Origin: Nostoc sp. RI_552
Lineage (GTDB): Bacteria > Cyanobacteriota > Cyanobacteriia > Cyanobacteriales > Nostocaceae
Direction of reading: 5' to 3'
DNA: 64,000 nucleotides
NCBI GenBank assembly: GCA_016124525.1
Contig: WGNO01000009.1
Location: 1 to 64,000, forward strand
Made by a program: the position numbers and the translations under genes. Each line of letters begins with the position of its first letter. Position 1 is the stretch's first letter. This document shows, piece by piece, positions 1 to 9,548 of the stretch. The notes beneath the pieces are model-generated. The model was not told the DNA's origin. It searched no databases and worked only from the letters and a program-made list of their open reading frames with translations.

Positions 1-71
1 GTATCTTCGTACAATATTTTAGCGATAGCCTGAATGTGTTCTTGCAGTTCTTTTTCCTGTTCGGGAGTCAT
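1..71 (-). mobile_element. ISKra4-like transposase, N-terminal 23 codons (partial)
   Basis: Read leftward from the ATG at 71, the frame stays open to the window edge and starts with MTPEQEKELQEHIQAIAKIL. From memory this is the usual opening of cyanobacterial ISKra4-family transposases. The rest of the element lies outside the window, so neither catalytic residues nor terminal repeats can be checked. The right end of the IS must lie a little beyond 71, probably before about 115, where the sequence becomes the neighbouring large gene. The element seems to have inserted in that gene, in the opposite orientation. Confidence 0.6.
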
Positions 72-3000
72 CTTTACTACCTTTTATCTAGATTCCACTA
101 CTCTCATTATCCCTCACTTAAAAAACTGGGATGCTCCCGTTGATAAGTTACTGAAATATTACAATGACGGAAAACTGTTGAATCGAGATTTAGGTAACTA
201 TTTTAAGTACAAAAAACTGAAACATCCCAGATTAGCGGAACAACTGCGTGTATATATTCAGGATTCTAGCAAGTCATTAGAAGCAAGATATGAAGCCATA
301 AACATTGCTAAAATATGCGAAGTAGATGATCTTCAAGAAGATTTAGTAAATTTAGCATTAGATTCATTCCAATCTATAGATTTAAGAGTTAATGCGGCAA
401 ACGCTCTTTGCTCAATTGGTAATTCAGAGACGAAATTAAAATTAAAACCTTTAGCTATTGGTAATCTTGAAGAAGATAAAGATGATGAACTTAAAGGATA
501 TAGTTTAGAGGCAGTTTGGCCAGAACACTTAACAGCAGAAAAATTATTTAACGCTATTACTCCACCTAAGACAGGAAATTTATCTCGTGGATATCAGCGT
601 TTTCTTAAATATAAACTTGTAGCAAAGCTCCAACCTACAGATTTATTAGTAGCCCTTAATTGGGTTAAAAAGCAAAAATTGAGATACTTTAACAATCCCT
701 TTGAAAAACTAGCAGATGAAATTATTTTAAAAGCATGGGAAAATTTTGATATTCCTGAAATTGCAGATATTTTTGCAAAAATAGTCTTAATACGACGTAA
801 GCAAGATCAGAGAATCATAACAAGTAGAGACAGTAAAAAAATATTTGAACCGCAAATTGCTGAAAATTATGAGAAGCGAAGAAAATTAATTGAACGATTA
901 GTATTATTACTTAATAATACAGGAGTAGATCCAACAGGATTATTAGTAATAGGGATAGAAGAAAAGATTATTCTAAGTCAAGATATTCTATGGATGATTG
1001 AGAAAATAAAAAGCACTAAAGAGGAATATTTACAGCAAATTTGGGCGCAACTAATTGAAGGGGAATTTAACCGTCAAGATGCAAAACAAATAGATGCTAT
1101 TTTAACAGCAACTCAAACTAATGAAATTCTACGCAATCATTTTATGTCTTACTTTGAGGCTGTTGAGTTAAATTCAGCAGAAGCTGATAAAATGAAAAGC
1201 AATTATCAGATGTTGGAAAATTGGAGAGAAGAGTGGAAAAATGATCAAGGAGAATCTCCAGTGCTAGAGCAACCACCAAAAGAGAGAGTTATTGAATGGT
1301 TGGAAATTTTGGAGTCTGGAACTTTGTGGGCTTGGTCAAAATTAAACCTGGAAATGACTTTAAAGCCAAATAGTAGATATTACGATGATGAATTAGAATA
1401 TGATTTAACTAAACTTCCGGGTTGGGAAGAAGCGGATATAGCCACTCGAATAAGAATTATTAATGGGGCTAAAAAATATGTTCTAGAACAAAACGAAGTA
1501 GTTTATGACTGGATAGGTACAAACACTTTTGACACATTGGCTTTAGCTGGCTGTAGAGCATTATTTTTAATATTGAAAGAATCACGAAAATTTTTATACA
1601 CTCTTACAGATGAAACCTGGCGGAGATGGACACCTGTGATAGTGGGCTACCCCCATAGCAGTAGTGAAGATTATTTCTTGGAATTAGTTAAACAAGCATA
1701 TATAAAAGCTCCTCATGAAGCTATTAACACACTAAATTTATTAATTGATGAAGAAAATAAGAAACATAGCAATATTTTCATCATTGATAAATTTGAGAAA
1801 TGCTGGGATGAGAATATGAGTTCTGTGATTTTAGAAAAATTGAATGCAAAAGCATTGAGACCAACAATTACGGGTCAATTACTTAGTAAACTTCTCAAAC
1901 ACGGATGCAGTAAAGCTAAAGATTTAGCAAAGTCATTAGTGCAACATAGTGAAAATAGCGCGACAATACAACGGTATAAAAATACTTATATTGCCAATGT
2001 AATGATTTTCTGTCTTTTGCCTTTTGTATTCTGTCTTTATCTACTCACTTATTACGAACTAATTATCAAAGAATACCAAAGAGCTTTGTTAGCAGCCAGA
2101 GTATTAGTGGAAAATGCTGATTATAGTAGCTGGTCATTAATTTGGTCAGTTGTTGAACAAGATACGGAATTTGGTTGTAAGCTTTTTGAAGCAGTTGCTA
2201 ATCGTTACCCATTTGGGATTAACTTAAACGTGACTGAGGAGCAACTGGCGGACTTATATATTTGGCTTATTAAACAATATCCTCCTAGTGAAGATCCTGT
2301 GTATCGGGGTGTTCATTTTGTAGAAACTAGAGAACAATTAGGTTCTTTCAGAGACAGTATTTTAACTCAACTTAAGGAAAGAGGTACATCTCAAGCTTGC
2401 TCAGAAATTGAACGAATTGGTAAAGAATTACCTGAATTAACATGGATAAATAAAGTATTATTAAAAGCTCAAATTATAAGAAGAGCTAAAGAATGGAATC
2501 CTCCCAAGCCACGTGAAATTTTTGAACTTATTAGCAATACAGAAAACCGTTTTGTTCAAGATGGTAATCAACTTTTAAATGTCCTCGTTCAATCCTTAGA
2601 AATATTGGAGAGAGAACTACAAGATGAAACACCATCTGCTAAATTTGTTTGGGATCAAGTAGAGAAGAATGCATATAAACCAAAGGATGAAAATAGCTTT
2701 TCTGATTATGTAAAACTCCATCTTGAAAGGAATCTAAAATCTAGAGGTATTATTATTAACAGAGAAGTAGAGCTAAGACCAAACCAAGGAGGAAGTAAAG
2801 GAGAAAGAACAGATATTCATGTAGATGCCGTCATTCAAAAAACAAATGGAGAAATATTAGATCAAATAACAGTTATCATTGAAGTAAAAGGTAATTGGAA
2901 TAATAAGTTATATACTGCAATGGAAGAACAACTGGTTAATCGCTATTTAAAAGATAATACTTGTCAACATGGTATTTACTTAGTTGGTTGGTTTAATTGT

Positions 3001-3150
3001 GAACAGTGGGATGGACGTGATTGTAGAAAAGGTCAAGCACCAAAAATTAGTATTGATGAAGCTAGAGAAGAGTTTAAAAAACAAGCTGAACGATTATCAC
3101 AATCAGGTGTTCAAGTTAAAGCATTTATCCTTAATACAGCACTTCGATAG
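34..3150 (+). pseudogene. Large helical-repeat protein with C-terminal PD-(D/E)XK nuclease-like domain, 5' end lost to an IS
   Basis: The open frame is 1038 codons, but its first ATG (34) lies inside the antisense of the IS transposase at 1-71, so the natural N-terminus is missing. From about residue 28 the protein is rich in alpha helices resembling HEAT-type repeats. The C-terminus has D927 in a TDIHVDA strand, then E950-V-K952 in VIIEVKG, the layout of a PD-(D/E)XK nuclease fold. Proteins with this architecture often carry an N-terminal P-loop NTPase and occur in defence loci; both points are inference because that part is absent. Residues about 655-685 form a hydrophobic stretch coded by pyrimidine-rich DNA (2006-2040) that looks inserted. 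No HIP1 sites. It may be a broken gene or a still-expressed C-terminal fragment. Confidence 0.6.
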
Positions 3151-3219
3151 CTAATTTTGTATTTTATATCCACCTTAAACATCCAGTCCAAAATCAAAAA
3201 TTATAACTCAACTTTCTGC

Positions 3220-3780
3220 TCATGAAACTACTTGAAACAACCTACAAACACCAAGAATCACCACCAATAAATCCCTACCATCAGCTTGAATGACTGCTAG
3301 CTGATTACCATGCCTACTTAGATTTTTATAGTAATTATTTTGACTTATATCATCAGGCTGTTTAACTAATTGGCCCCTCTGGGTGATTCTTGTTTCTATT
3401 TCCGGCTTATCATCTGCGCTTAATAAGGCAACATAATGGTTAACTACATCATTAGGAGTACCTATTTCTAGCATCCTGCCACAATTCATCAACATAGCGC
3501 TATGACATAACATTTTCACACTACTGGCATCATGGGAAACAAATAATATAGTTACGCCCTGTTCTTTGAGTTGACGAATTCGCTTCATACAGCGAGCTTG
3601 AAACTTTGCATCCCCCACAGCTAAAGCTTCATCTACTATTAAAATAATGGGTTCTGTATGAGCCACCACCGCAGAAGCTAACCTGACCACCATCCCACTA
3701 GAATAAGTCTTCACAGGATGGTCAATAAAATCCCCAATTTCCGCAAAAGCTGCTATGTCATCAAACTTAAATGTAACTTT
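3220..3780 (-). pseudogene. Remnant of an ABC transporter ATPase of the Wzt (polysaccharide export) type
   Basis: Read leftward, the frame opens in mid-domain at about 3780, just after an in-frame stop at 3793-3795. It shows the ABC signature YSSGM, Walker B with ILIVDEALAVGD and the H-loop VSHD. The Walker A half is missing. After the ATPase core there is a short NLSRHGN segment, as at the start of the Wzt C-terminal sugar-binding domain, and then the frame ends in unrelated residues. The gene is therefore truncated at both ends and probably dead. An in-frame ATG at 3714 would give 164 residues but no complete nucleotide-binding site. The 200 bases to the right hold only short open scraps of unknown origin. 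An intact exporter pair follows immediately on the other strand. Confidence 0.75.
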
Positions 3781-3982
3781 TTGTAACAGTATTCACCATC
3801 TCTGTGCCTGAACAATTACCAATGAGTAACACAATTGGGTATTTTGCTTGAATCCCATGACGGCGATGAAGGAGCCTGATGTTATTGTTACTCAAGGTAT
3901 AAATAAACGTCTAATTCCTGATAAACTTTAGTGGCATAGAATCTGCCAATAAGTTTCCTGTAGTGTCTAGTGGTGTTTGGGG

Positions 3983-4789
3983 ATGAAGCTTTCAACTGAA
4001 GATAATGCAACCTGGCTAGAAGCCCGCCGTTACTGGGAACTGTTAGAAGTTTTAGTTAGACGGAATCTGAAAGTACGCTACCGAGGTTCTTTATTAGGTA
4101 TTTATTGGTCTTTATTGAACCCCTTAATTATGACAGGACTATATACTGCAATTTTTGGCGCAACTTTTGCATCTTACTACGACAATTCTATACTAAACTA
4201 TATTTTGGCTGCTTTTACAGGACTGGTAGTAATCAATTTTTTCTCGGCTTCCACATCCCAAGCTTTATCCAGCGTAGTCGGAAATGGAGCATTGTTAAAT
4301 AAAATTCGTCTACCTGTAAGCATTTTTCCGGTATCTATGATTGGTTGCAACGTTTTTCAATTTGTAATGGGAGTATTCCCGCTATTAGCAGCTATAACTG
4401 TAATTAATTCTAAAAATTTATTCAACGTTATGGCTCTGGTCTTGCCATTTCTGTCTTTAGTTTTAGTTTCTACAGGTATTGGATTTTTAGTAAGCGCCTT
4501 ATACGTGTTTTTTAGAGACTTGCCCTATTTTTATGAACTAGTTGTGTTTATGGTGGGAATTGGTACCCCTATCTTTTATCCAGCAGCAATTGTTCCAACT
4601 CCAATTAAGCCTTTTTTAAAACTAAATCCTTTATCACCAATCATTGAAAGCATACGTCAAATTTCTCTGTCTGGAGAATTACCTGACTTAAATTTAATTT
4701 GGGTATCTTTACTGAGCGGGGTAATTATTTTAGTGTTAGGGATAATTTGTTTTCAATATTTACGTCATCAGTTTATTGATTTGTTGTAG
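3983..4789 (+). CDS. ABC-2 type polysaccharide/polyol phosphate export permease (Wzm/TagG-like)
   Basis: About 268 residues with six predicted hydrophobic segments and the ABC-2 hallmark near the N-terminus, where a cytoplasmic helix (RRNLKVRYRGSLLGIYW) precedes the first membrane span. Such permeases pair with a Wzt/TagH ATPase to move lipid-linked polysaccharide across the inner membrane. The ATPase gene starts one base after its stop codon, so the two are surely cotranscribed. An alternative TTG start lies two codons upstream at 3977; I prefer the ATG, though neither has a clear Shine-Dalgarno sequence. Substrate unknown; the adjoining glycosyltransferase and methyltransferase suggest an O-antigen-like or exopolysaccharide chain. 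Confidence 0.88.
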   Translation: MKLSTEDNATWLEARRYWELLEVLVRRNLKVRYRGSLLGIYWSLLNPLIMTGLYTAIFGATFASYYDNSILNYILAAFTGLVVINFFSASTSQALSSVVGNGALLNKIRLPVSIFPVSMIGCNVFQFVMGVFPLLAAITVINSKNLFNVMALVLPFLSLVLVSTGIGFLVSALYVFFRDLPYFYELVVFMVGIGTPIFYPAAIVPTPIKPFLKLNPLSPIIESIRQISLSGELPDLNLIWVSLLSGVIILVLGIICFQYLRHQFIDLL

Positions 4790-5545
4790 ATGGAAGTAAT
4801 ACGCCTAAATCAAGTTTCGCTCTGGCGAAGGACTCAAGAAGAGTTTTCTTATGACCTGAAGAAAACAATCCTATCAGTTATTGAAGGTAAATATCGTAAG
4901 CCAGCGAGAAAGTTGGTTTTGGACAAAATAGATTTGTCCATTTGCAGTGGCGAAAAGGTAGGAATTATTGGTGCAAATGGTTCTGGAAAATCAACCTTAC
5001 TCAAGATAATTTCTGGGATTTTGAAGCCCACCAGTGGTTCGGTAAGGGTAAGAGGTCAAATTGCACCCTTGATTGAACTTGGAGCAGGGTTTGATTCAGA
5101 AATTTCTGTGATAGATAATATTATTTTATACGGTATTCTTTTAGGCTTCTCTAGAAGAGAAATGCAACAAAGAACACATTCAATTTTAGAGTTTGCTGAA
5201 CTACAAGATTATGCTTTAGTACCTGTGAAAGCCTTGTCTTCTGGTATGGTGGCACGGTTAGGTTTTGCTGTTGCTACAGATGTACAGCCAGACATTTTAA
5301 TTTTAGATGAAGTTTTATCTGTGGGTGATGAAAGATTTAGAAATAAGTCTCAGCAAAGGGTTGAGAAATTTTGGAATGACCAAGCCACTATTTTAGTGGT
5401 TTCTCATGGAATGGATTTTATTCGCAAGTCTTGTCAGCGAGCAATTTGGTTAAATCAGGGAAAATTGATATTTATAGGTTCAGCAGACGAAACTGTTGAT
5501 TGCTACTTAAGCCACGTAAGGAAAAATAATAGTCATTCAATTTGA
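4790..5545 (+). CDS. ABC transporter ATP-binding protein for polysaccharide export (Wzt/TagH-like)
   Basis: 251 residues with a complete ABC ATPase: Walker A GANGSGKST at 61-69, signature LSSGM at 150-154, Walker B ILILDE at 170-175 and switch histidine at about 207. The leading 40 residues before the core strand are typical of this exporter subfamily. It ends soon after the ATPase core, so it lacks the C-terminal carbohydrate-binding domain found in many Wzt proteins; chain-end recognition would then have to come from elsewhere. It begins directly after the permease stop codon. The decayed wzt fragment at 3220-3780 may be the relic of a second or earlier ATPase. Confidence 0.9.
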   Translation: MEVIRLNQVSLWRRTQEEFSYDLKKTILSVIEGKYRKPARKLVLDKIDLSICSGEKVGIIGANGSGKSTLLKIISGILKPTSGSVRVRGQIAPLIELGAGFDSEISVIDNIILYGILLGFSRREMQQRTHSILEFAELQDYALVPVKALSSGMVARLGFAVATDVQPDILILDEVLSVGDERFRNKSQQRVEKFWNDQATILVVSHGMDFIRKSCQRAIWLNQGKLIFIGSADETVDCYLSHVRKNNSHSI

Positions 5546-5623
5546 AGTTATGGTACTATTTTAGGGAATATTTTCAGCAATGTTTGTTTTAATAAGGATA
5601 TCTTTCACCATTTATAAAAGCAT

Positions 5624-6817
5624 ATGAAAGTTTTACACTTAACCACATGGAAAGAAATTTGTGGAATTGCAACCTACACAAGTAATTTAATAAAAAGCCT
5701 TGAAGAACAACATATCTATAATGAAGTTTATCCAATTAATAGAGAAAAATTACAATATTTATCTTTAAATGAAATTAGGAATTATCTTGTCGGGGTTTGC
5801 AATGTTGCTAATGATTTCGATGTGGTACACATACAACATGAACATGGTTTTTTTCATGGTTCTTACTTTTCCGAAAAATCCATAGATATTTTTGCCGAGA
5901 TATTGGTCAATTTAAAAAATAAAAATAAAAAGGTTGTTGTTACTTTTCACACCGAACCAATTTTCGTCCAACCAATATACAGAATGTTCAAGGATGGTAA
6001 AAATAAGTTTAGTGAGAATGTTTACAACTCAATACAAACCTTGAAGTGGAAAACAAAGATAGCAACTATATTCAATAGTAGCAAAGATGTTTTTACTGCT
6101 GTCGTACACACAAAGAAATCAAGATTAAGTTTTATTAACAGTGGATTTAATCCAGACTCTATTAGAATAATTAAGCATGGTGTTTCCCAACGTAATACGA
6201 ATTATTTAGGATTAAGTAAAAGTGATTGTAAAGCAAAATTAAACTTAAATATAAATAGTAAATTGTTGTCAATATTTGGGTTTGTATCTAAATATAAAGG
6301 TTATGAAATAGCTTTAAATGCTTTAAAGTATCTTCCCAATAAATATAACTTAGCTATTATCGGCGGTAGTCACCCCAATGATAAAGAAGGTAAGACAATG
6401 GAAGAACTTCTTAAGTTAATAATAGAATTGGATCTTAGAGATAGAGTTTTGATAACAGGTTTTGTTGAATTTGAAGTTTTAGATTTATTTCATGGAGCAA
6501 CAGATATCTGTTTAGCTCCTTATCTATCTTCTACATTATCAGCTTCTGGAGCATTAACCTGGGCTTTTAATTCTGGAAAGCCAATCATTGCCACTAAAAT
6601 TCCAGCTTTTGAAGAAATTAATCAGGAGTATAATTGTATGTTAATGGTTTCACCAGAATGTCCTGTAGAACTATCATTGGGAATTTTAAATTTAGATAAA
6701 AATGAACAACTTCAACAGGAACTAGTTAAGAATTCCTTAAGTTATGCTTATGAAAATTCTTGGGATAAAATTAGCCGAATTTACTTGGATTTATATAACG
6801 AATTAAGCAGTAACTAA
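5624..6817 (+). CDS. GT4-family glycosyltransferase
   Basis: 397 residues with the two-Rossmann GT-B layout. The N-terminal acceptor side begins MKVLHLTTWKEICGIATYT with the glycine-containing loop usual for GT4. The C-terminal donor side has FGFVSKYKGYE and a region around DICLAPYLSSTLSASGALTWA in place of the standard E-x7-E loop, so the donor motif is somewhat divergent. It follows the export ABC pair by 78 bases on the same strand and likely extends or caps the exported glycan. Low GC and no HIP1 sites match its neighbours. Donor and acceptor cannot be told from sequence. Confidence 0.82.
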   Translation: MKVLHLTTWKEICGIATYTSNLIKSLEEQHIYNEVYPINREKLQYLSLNEIRNYLVGVCNVANDFDVVHIQHEHGFFHGSYFSEKSIDIFAEILVNLKNKNKKVVVTFHTEPIFVQPIYRMFKDGKNKFSENVYNSIQTLKWKTKIATIFNSSKDVFTAVVHTKKSRLSFINSGFNPDSIRIIKHGVSQRNTNYLGLSKSDCKAKLNLNINSKLLSIFGFVSKYKGYEIALNALKYLPNKYNLAIIGGSHPNDKEGKTMEELLKLIIELDLRDRVLITGFVEFEVLDLFHGATDICLAPYLSSTLSASGALTWAFNSGKPIIATKIPAFEEINQEYNCMLMVSPECPVELSLGILNLDKNEQLQQELVKNSLSYAYENSWDKISRIYLDLYNELSSN

Positions 6818-6857
6818 TTATCAAATTAATATTCATTAGTGGGAGTATTTTGTTATC

Positions 6858-8972
6858 ATGCTAGATTTTAATTTAATCAAAAATTTTGCAACTATTGAAT
6901 CTGTAATAGTTGAAGAAGACTGGAAGAATATATTTAATAACAATAAGTATATTCCAACAACCGAATACTATAACTTTTACTATTCTTACGGGAAGAGTTG
7001 GAAGCCGAATTCTATCCTAGAAATAGGTGTTAGGCTTGGTTATTCCGGGGTTTCTATGGTACTTGGAGCGGGTGATTCATTGCTAAAATTTGTAGGTATT
7101 GATTCGGAAATAGATGTAAATTCAAGTTCCAATATAGCTCAAAAGAATTTGCTATCTCATACAAAAGCTGAAGTAACTTTAATCAATCTTGATACCCAAA
7201 AAGACGATATACCGAATGATATCGGTAAATTTGATTTAATTCACATAGATGCTGATCATACGTTTTCTGGCTGTATCAATGACATATTGTTAGCTCTTTC
7301 TTTTGCTAAAACTGGTACTAGAATTATAGTTGATGATTGCTTATATGCACCTGTAAGAGCAGCAGTAGAAGCTGTCATAAGTACTTATCATACCAAATTA
7401 AACCTAAAATATGTTACTAATTTTAGAGGACATGGATTAATTGAAACACTAAATACTTTTCCGGAATTAGAGGAGAAAAACAAAAGAGATGTAATTGCCA
7501 ATCAACAAAAAAGTCCATTTGCAAAAATCAAGTTTTCCTCAATAGCACATCATTACTCAATAATTAGAACGGAAATAAGTCAAGTTGACATAAAAAATAA
7601 TAGTTTTCCTAATTATATCCTAGATTTCACTTTTCAAATTGTAACTGAAGCAGATTTATATCTAAAAGACTCTATACAAGCATTAAGTTTGGCTATTAAA
7701 TTTTATCAAGATAATGGATTCTGCGTTGATGAAATTATTCAAGCTATTAATTCAATTGAATCATATATAAATAGTCAAAATAATCATAAAGATTCTTTTA
7801 TAAAGAAAATTTTTAGCAAAACAAATAGCAATTTGTACATATACGAAGAAATTTATAATAGATTATATCTATTAAATAGAATAAGATTGCAACTAATTAA
7901 TAACAATCTAGGGAAATGTTTTAGTCATTTCTGTAAAGAATCAACTAAGCATTTAGATTATTTAGTAGGACGCATCGACCCGGAGAATAATAGTTACTTT
8001 TTACCAACACATCTTCCTGGATTAGAAAATTATAGAAAGAGTAAAACAAATATTTTTACTAATCATGAAGGATATTTATTAATTATAGTCTTGAGTGATG
8101 CGTTAATCAACATTTTATCTTGTTTTGAATGTGAATTAGAGTCTCAATATTGGATGCGATATTGGGATATAAAAAATAACGAAACTTGGAATAAGCTGAT
8201 AATAAATAACGCAAATAAAATTTATGATTCACCTACCCCATTTCCAATTAAGCGTCCAGTAGAATATGAAGATTTCTACAAAATGCAACATATAGGAAAT
8301 GCTGGTGGTATCAGATTAACGAATTTTCCCAGCAAAGATCATAGTCATCCAAAACAAGAAAAAATTGAACTATGTCACCCCACTGATCATCTTTTTCGTA
8401 TTTTTACGACTATTTCTAATATAGAATTGATATTAACACTTTTAAAAGAAAGGCATCCAGGAGAAACCATTAAATGGTTAGATGTTGGTTGTGGAATTGG
8501 TTTTATTTCAAACCGAGTTCAGTTTGATGGTATTCTTATAGGTATTGATGTCGCAGATTCATTAATTGAATATGCGAATGCAACACAACTTACAGAAAAC
8601 CATAAATATGTCAAGGGTGAATTTAATGATGCTAGAAAAATGATTCAAGGAGAAAAGTTTCATTTGATTACAGCAAATGAAGTTGTAGAACACATCATAG
8701 ATCCTCTTAGCTTCATTAGAGAAATGTCCCAGCATACATCTGATTTGATTTATGCATCATCACCATTGATGGAAGAAGTACCTTACACACCACAAGCCGA
8801 GCATGTGTGGAGCTTTACACTAGAATCTTATATTAGACTCTTTGAAGAGTCTGGTATGAAAATTACTTATTCTGGAATATGCGAAGTGGGAAAATATACA
8901 GGTAACGGACATAACTGGTTATCTGTAGCGGCAACAATCAACCATCCGTTTAGAGTCTTTCCGTTAGGCTAA
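6858..8972 (+). CDS. Fusion protein with two class I SAM-dependent methyltransferase domains
   Basis: 704 residues. The N-terminal domain (about 45-200) has ILEIGVRLGYSG as SAM motif I and FDLIHIDADHTF as the acidic motif, as in Methyltransf_24-type enzymes. The middle (about 215-480) is helical, very AT-rich in codon use and not recognised. The C-terminal domain (about 520-690) has LDVGCGIGFIS followed by GIDVADSLIEYA and NEVVEHIIDPLSFI, a classic Methyltransf_11/23 core. Double-methyltransferase proteins of this kind occur in surface-glycan clusters, where they may methylate sugars or cap chains; that role is inferred from the upstream exporter and glycosyltransferase. Starts 40 bases after the previous stop. 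Confidence 0.75.
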   Translation: MLDFNLIKNFATIESVIVEEDWKNIFNNNKYIPTTEYYNFYYSYGKSWKPNSILEIGVRLGYSGVSMVLGAGDSLLKFVGIDSEIDVNSSSNIAQKNLLSHTKAEVTLINLDTQKDDIPNDIGKFDLIHIDADHTFSGCINDILLALSFAKTGTRIIVDDCLYAPVRAAVEAVISTYHTKLNLKYVTNFRGHGLIETLNTFPELEEKNKRDVIANQQKSPFAKIKFSSIAHHYSIIRTEISQVDIKNNSFPNYILDFTFQIVTEADLYLKDSIQALSLAIKFYQDNGFCVDEIIQAINSIESYINSQNNHKDSFIKKIFSKTNSNLYIYEEIYNRLYLLNRIRLQLINNNLGKCFSHFCKESTKHLDYLVGRIDPENNSYFLPTHLPGLENYRKSKTNIFTNHEGYLLIIVLSDALINILSCFECELESQYWMRYWDIKNNETWNKLIINNANKIYDSPTPFPIKRPVEYEDFYKMQHIGNAGGIRLTNFPSKDHSHPKQEKIELCHPTDHLFRIFTTISNIELILTLLKERHPGETIKWLDVGCGIGFISNRVQFDGILIGIDVADSLIEYANATQLTENHKYVKGEFNDARKMIQGEKFHLITANEVVEHIIDPLSFIREMSQHTSDLIYASSPLMEEVPYTPQAEHVWSFTLESYIRLFEESGMKITYSGICEVGKYTGNGHNWLSVAATINHPFRVFPLG

Positions 8973-9548
8973 CTATGCCTATTGTGTCAGTGCAAGAAAA
9001 ATATGACAGTTTCTAAGGCTCGGTAACTCTTGTCTACAAAGAGAAAAAGCAAAAATATTTTCTTGGCAAAGAACTGCTAAAGAAACATTAAAGGCTTACC
9101 AAAGTATAATTCATGAAGTTTGATGATAAAACTTCCATGACATAAACCTTTACCGAAATTTTACGCAATTAGTTGGTTGCAAAATTAAATACTTCATTTG
9201 TGACTCACACAGGAGCCTTCCCCGGCTAATGTTAATAACTAAAACTTATATTTTTGCCCATAAATATCATTAACTAAATTATAGTTGCACATTTTTATGC
9301 GATCGCTATCAAATCCTTCTGATTTTTAGAAATTGTCTCGCTGAGTGCATATAATTCAAGCAAGAGATCAAATTTCCTTGTCAGCAATTGCTTCATTCTT
9401 AATTGATTTCTTAACAGCAAGCAGAATATTGATAGGGGTGATTAGATACACCGATGAACTGTCTTAAACAAATCTAGATCCAGTTTGACCAGAAACAGAA
9501 GAGTAGATAAGCAACTTCCCAATCTGTCCATAAGATGAGAAAACAAAA
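8973..9548. other. Intergenic region between the glycan locus and the RND efflux genes
   Basis: Apart from the glycosyltransferase scrap at 9007-9123 I see no gene. The first HIP1 octamer of the window lies at 9299-9306. The boundary between AT-rich accessory DNA and ordinary chromosome seems to fall here. The promoter of the efflux operon should lie in the last 200 bases, but I cannot single out a convincing box. Confidence 0.5.
9007..9123 (+). pseudogene. C-terminal scrap of a GT4 glycosyltransferase
   Basis: A short open frame between the stop at 9004-9006 and the stop at 9121-9123 reads LGNSCLQREKAKIFSWQRTA and then KETLKAYQSIIHEV. A final helix with a K-x-F-S-W-x-x-T-A pattern is typical of the last 30 residues of GT4 enzymes. 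No start codon or catalytic part is present, so it is a deletion remnant showing that the polysaccharide locus was once longer on this side. Confidence 0.6.
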
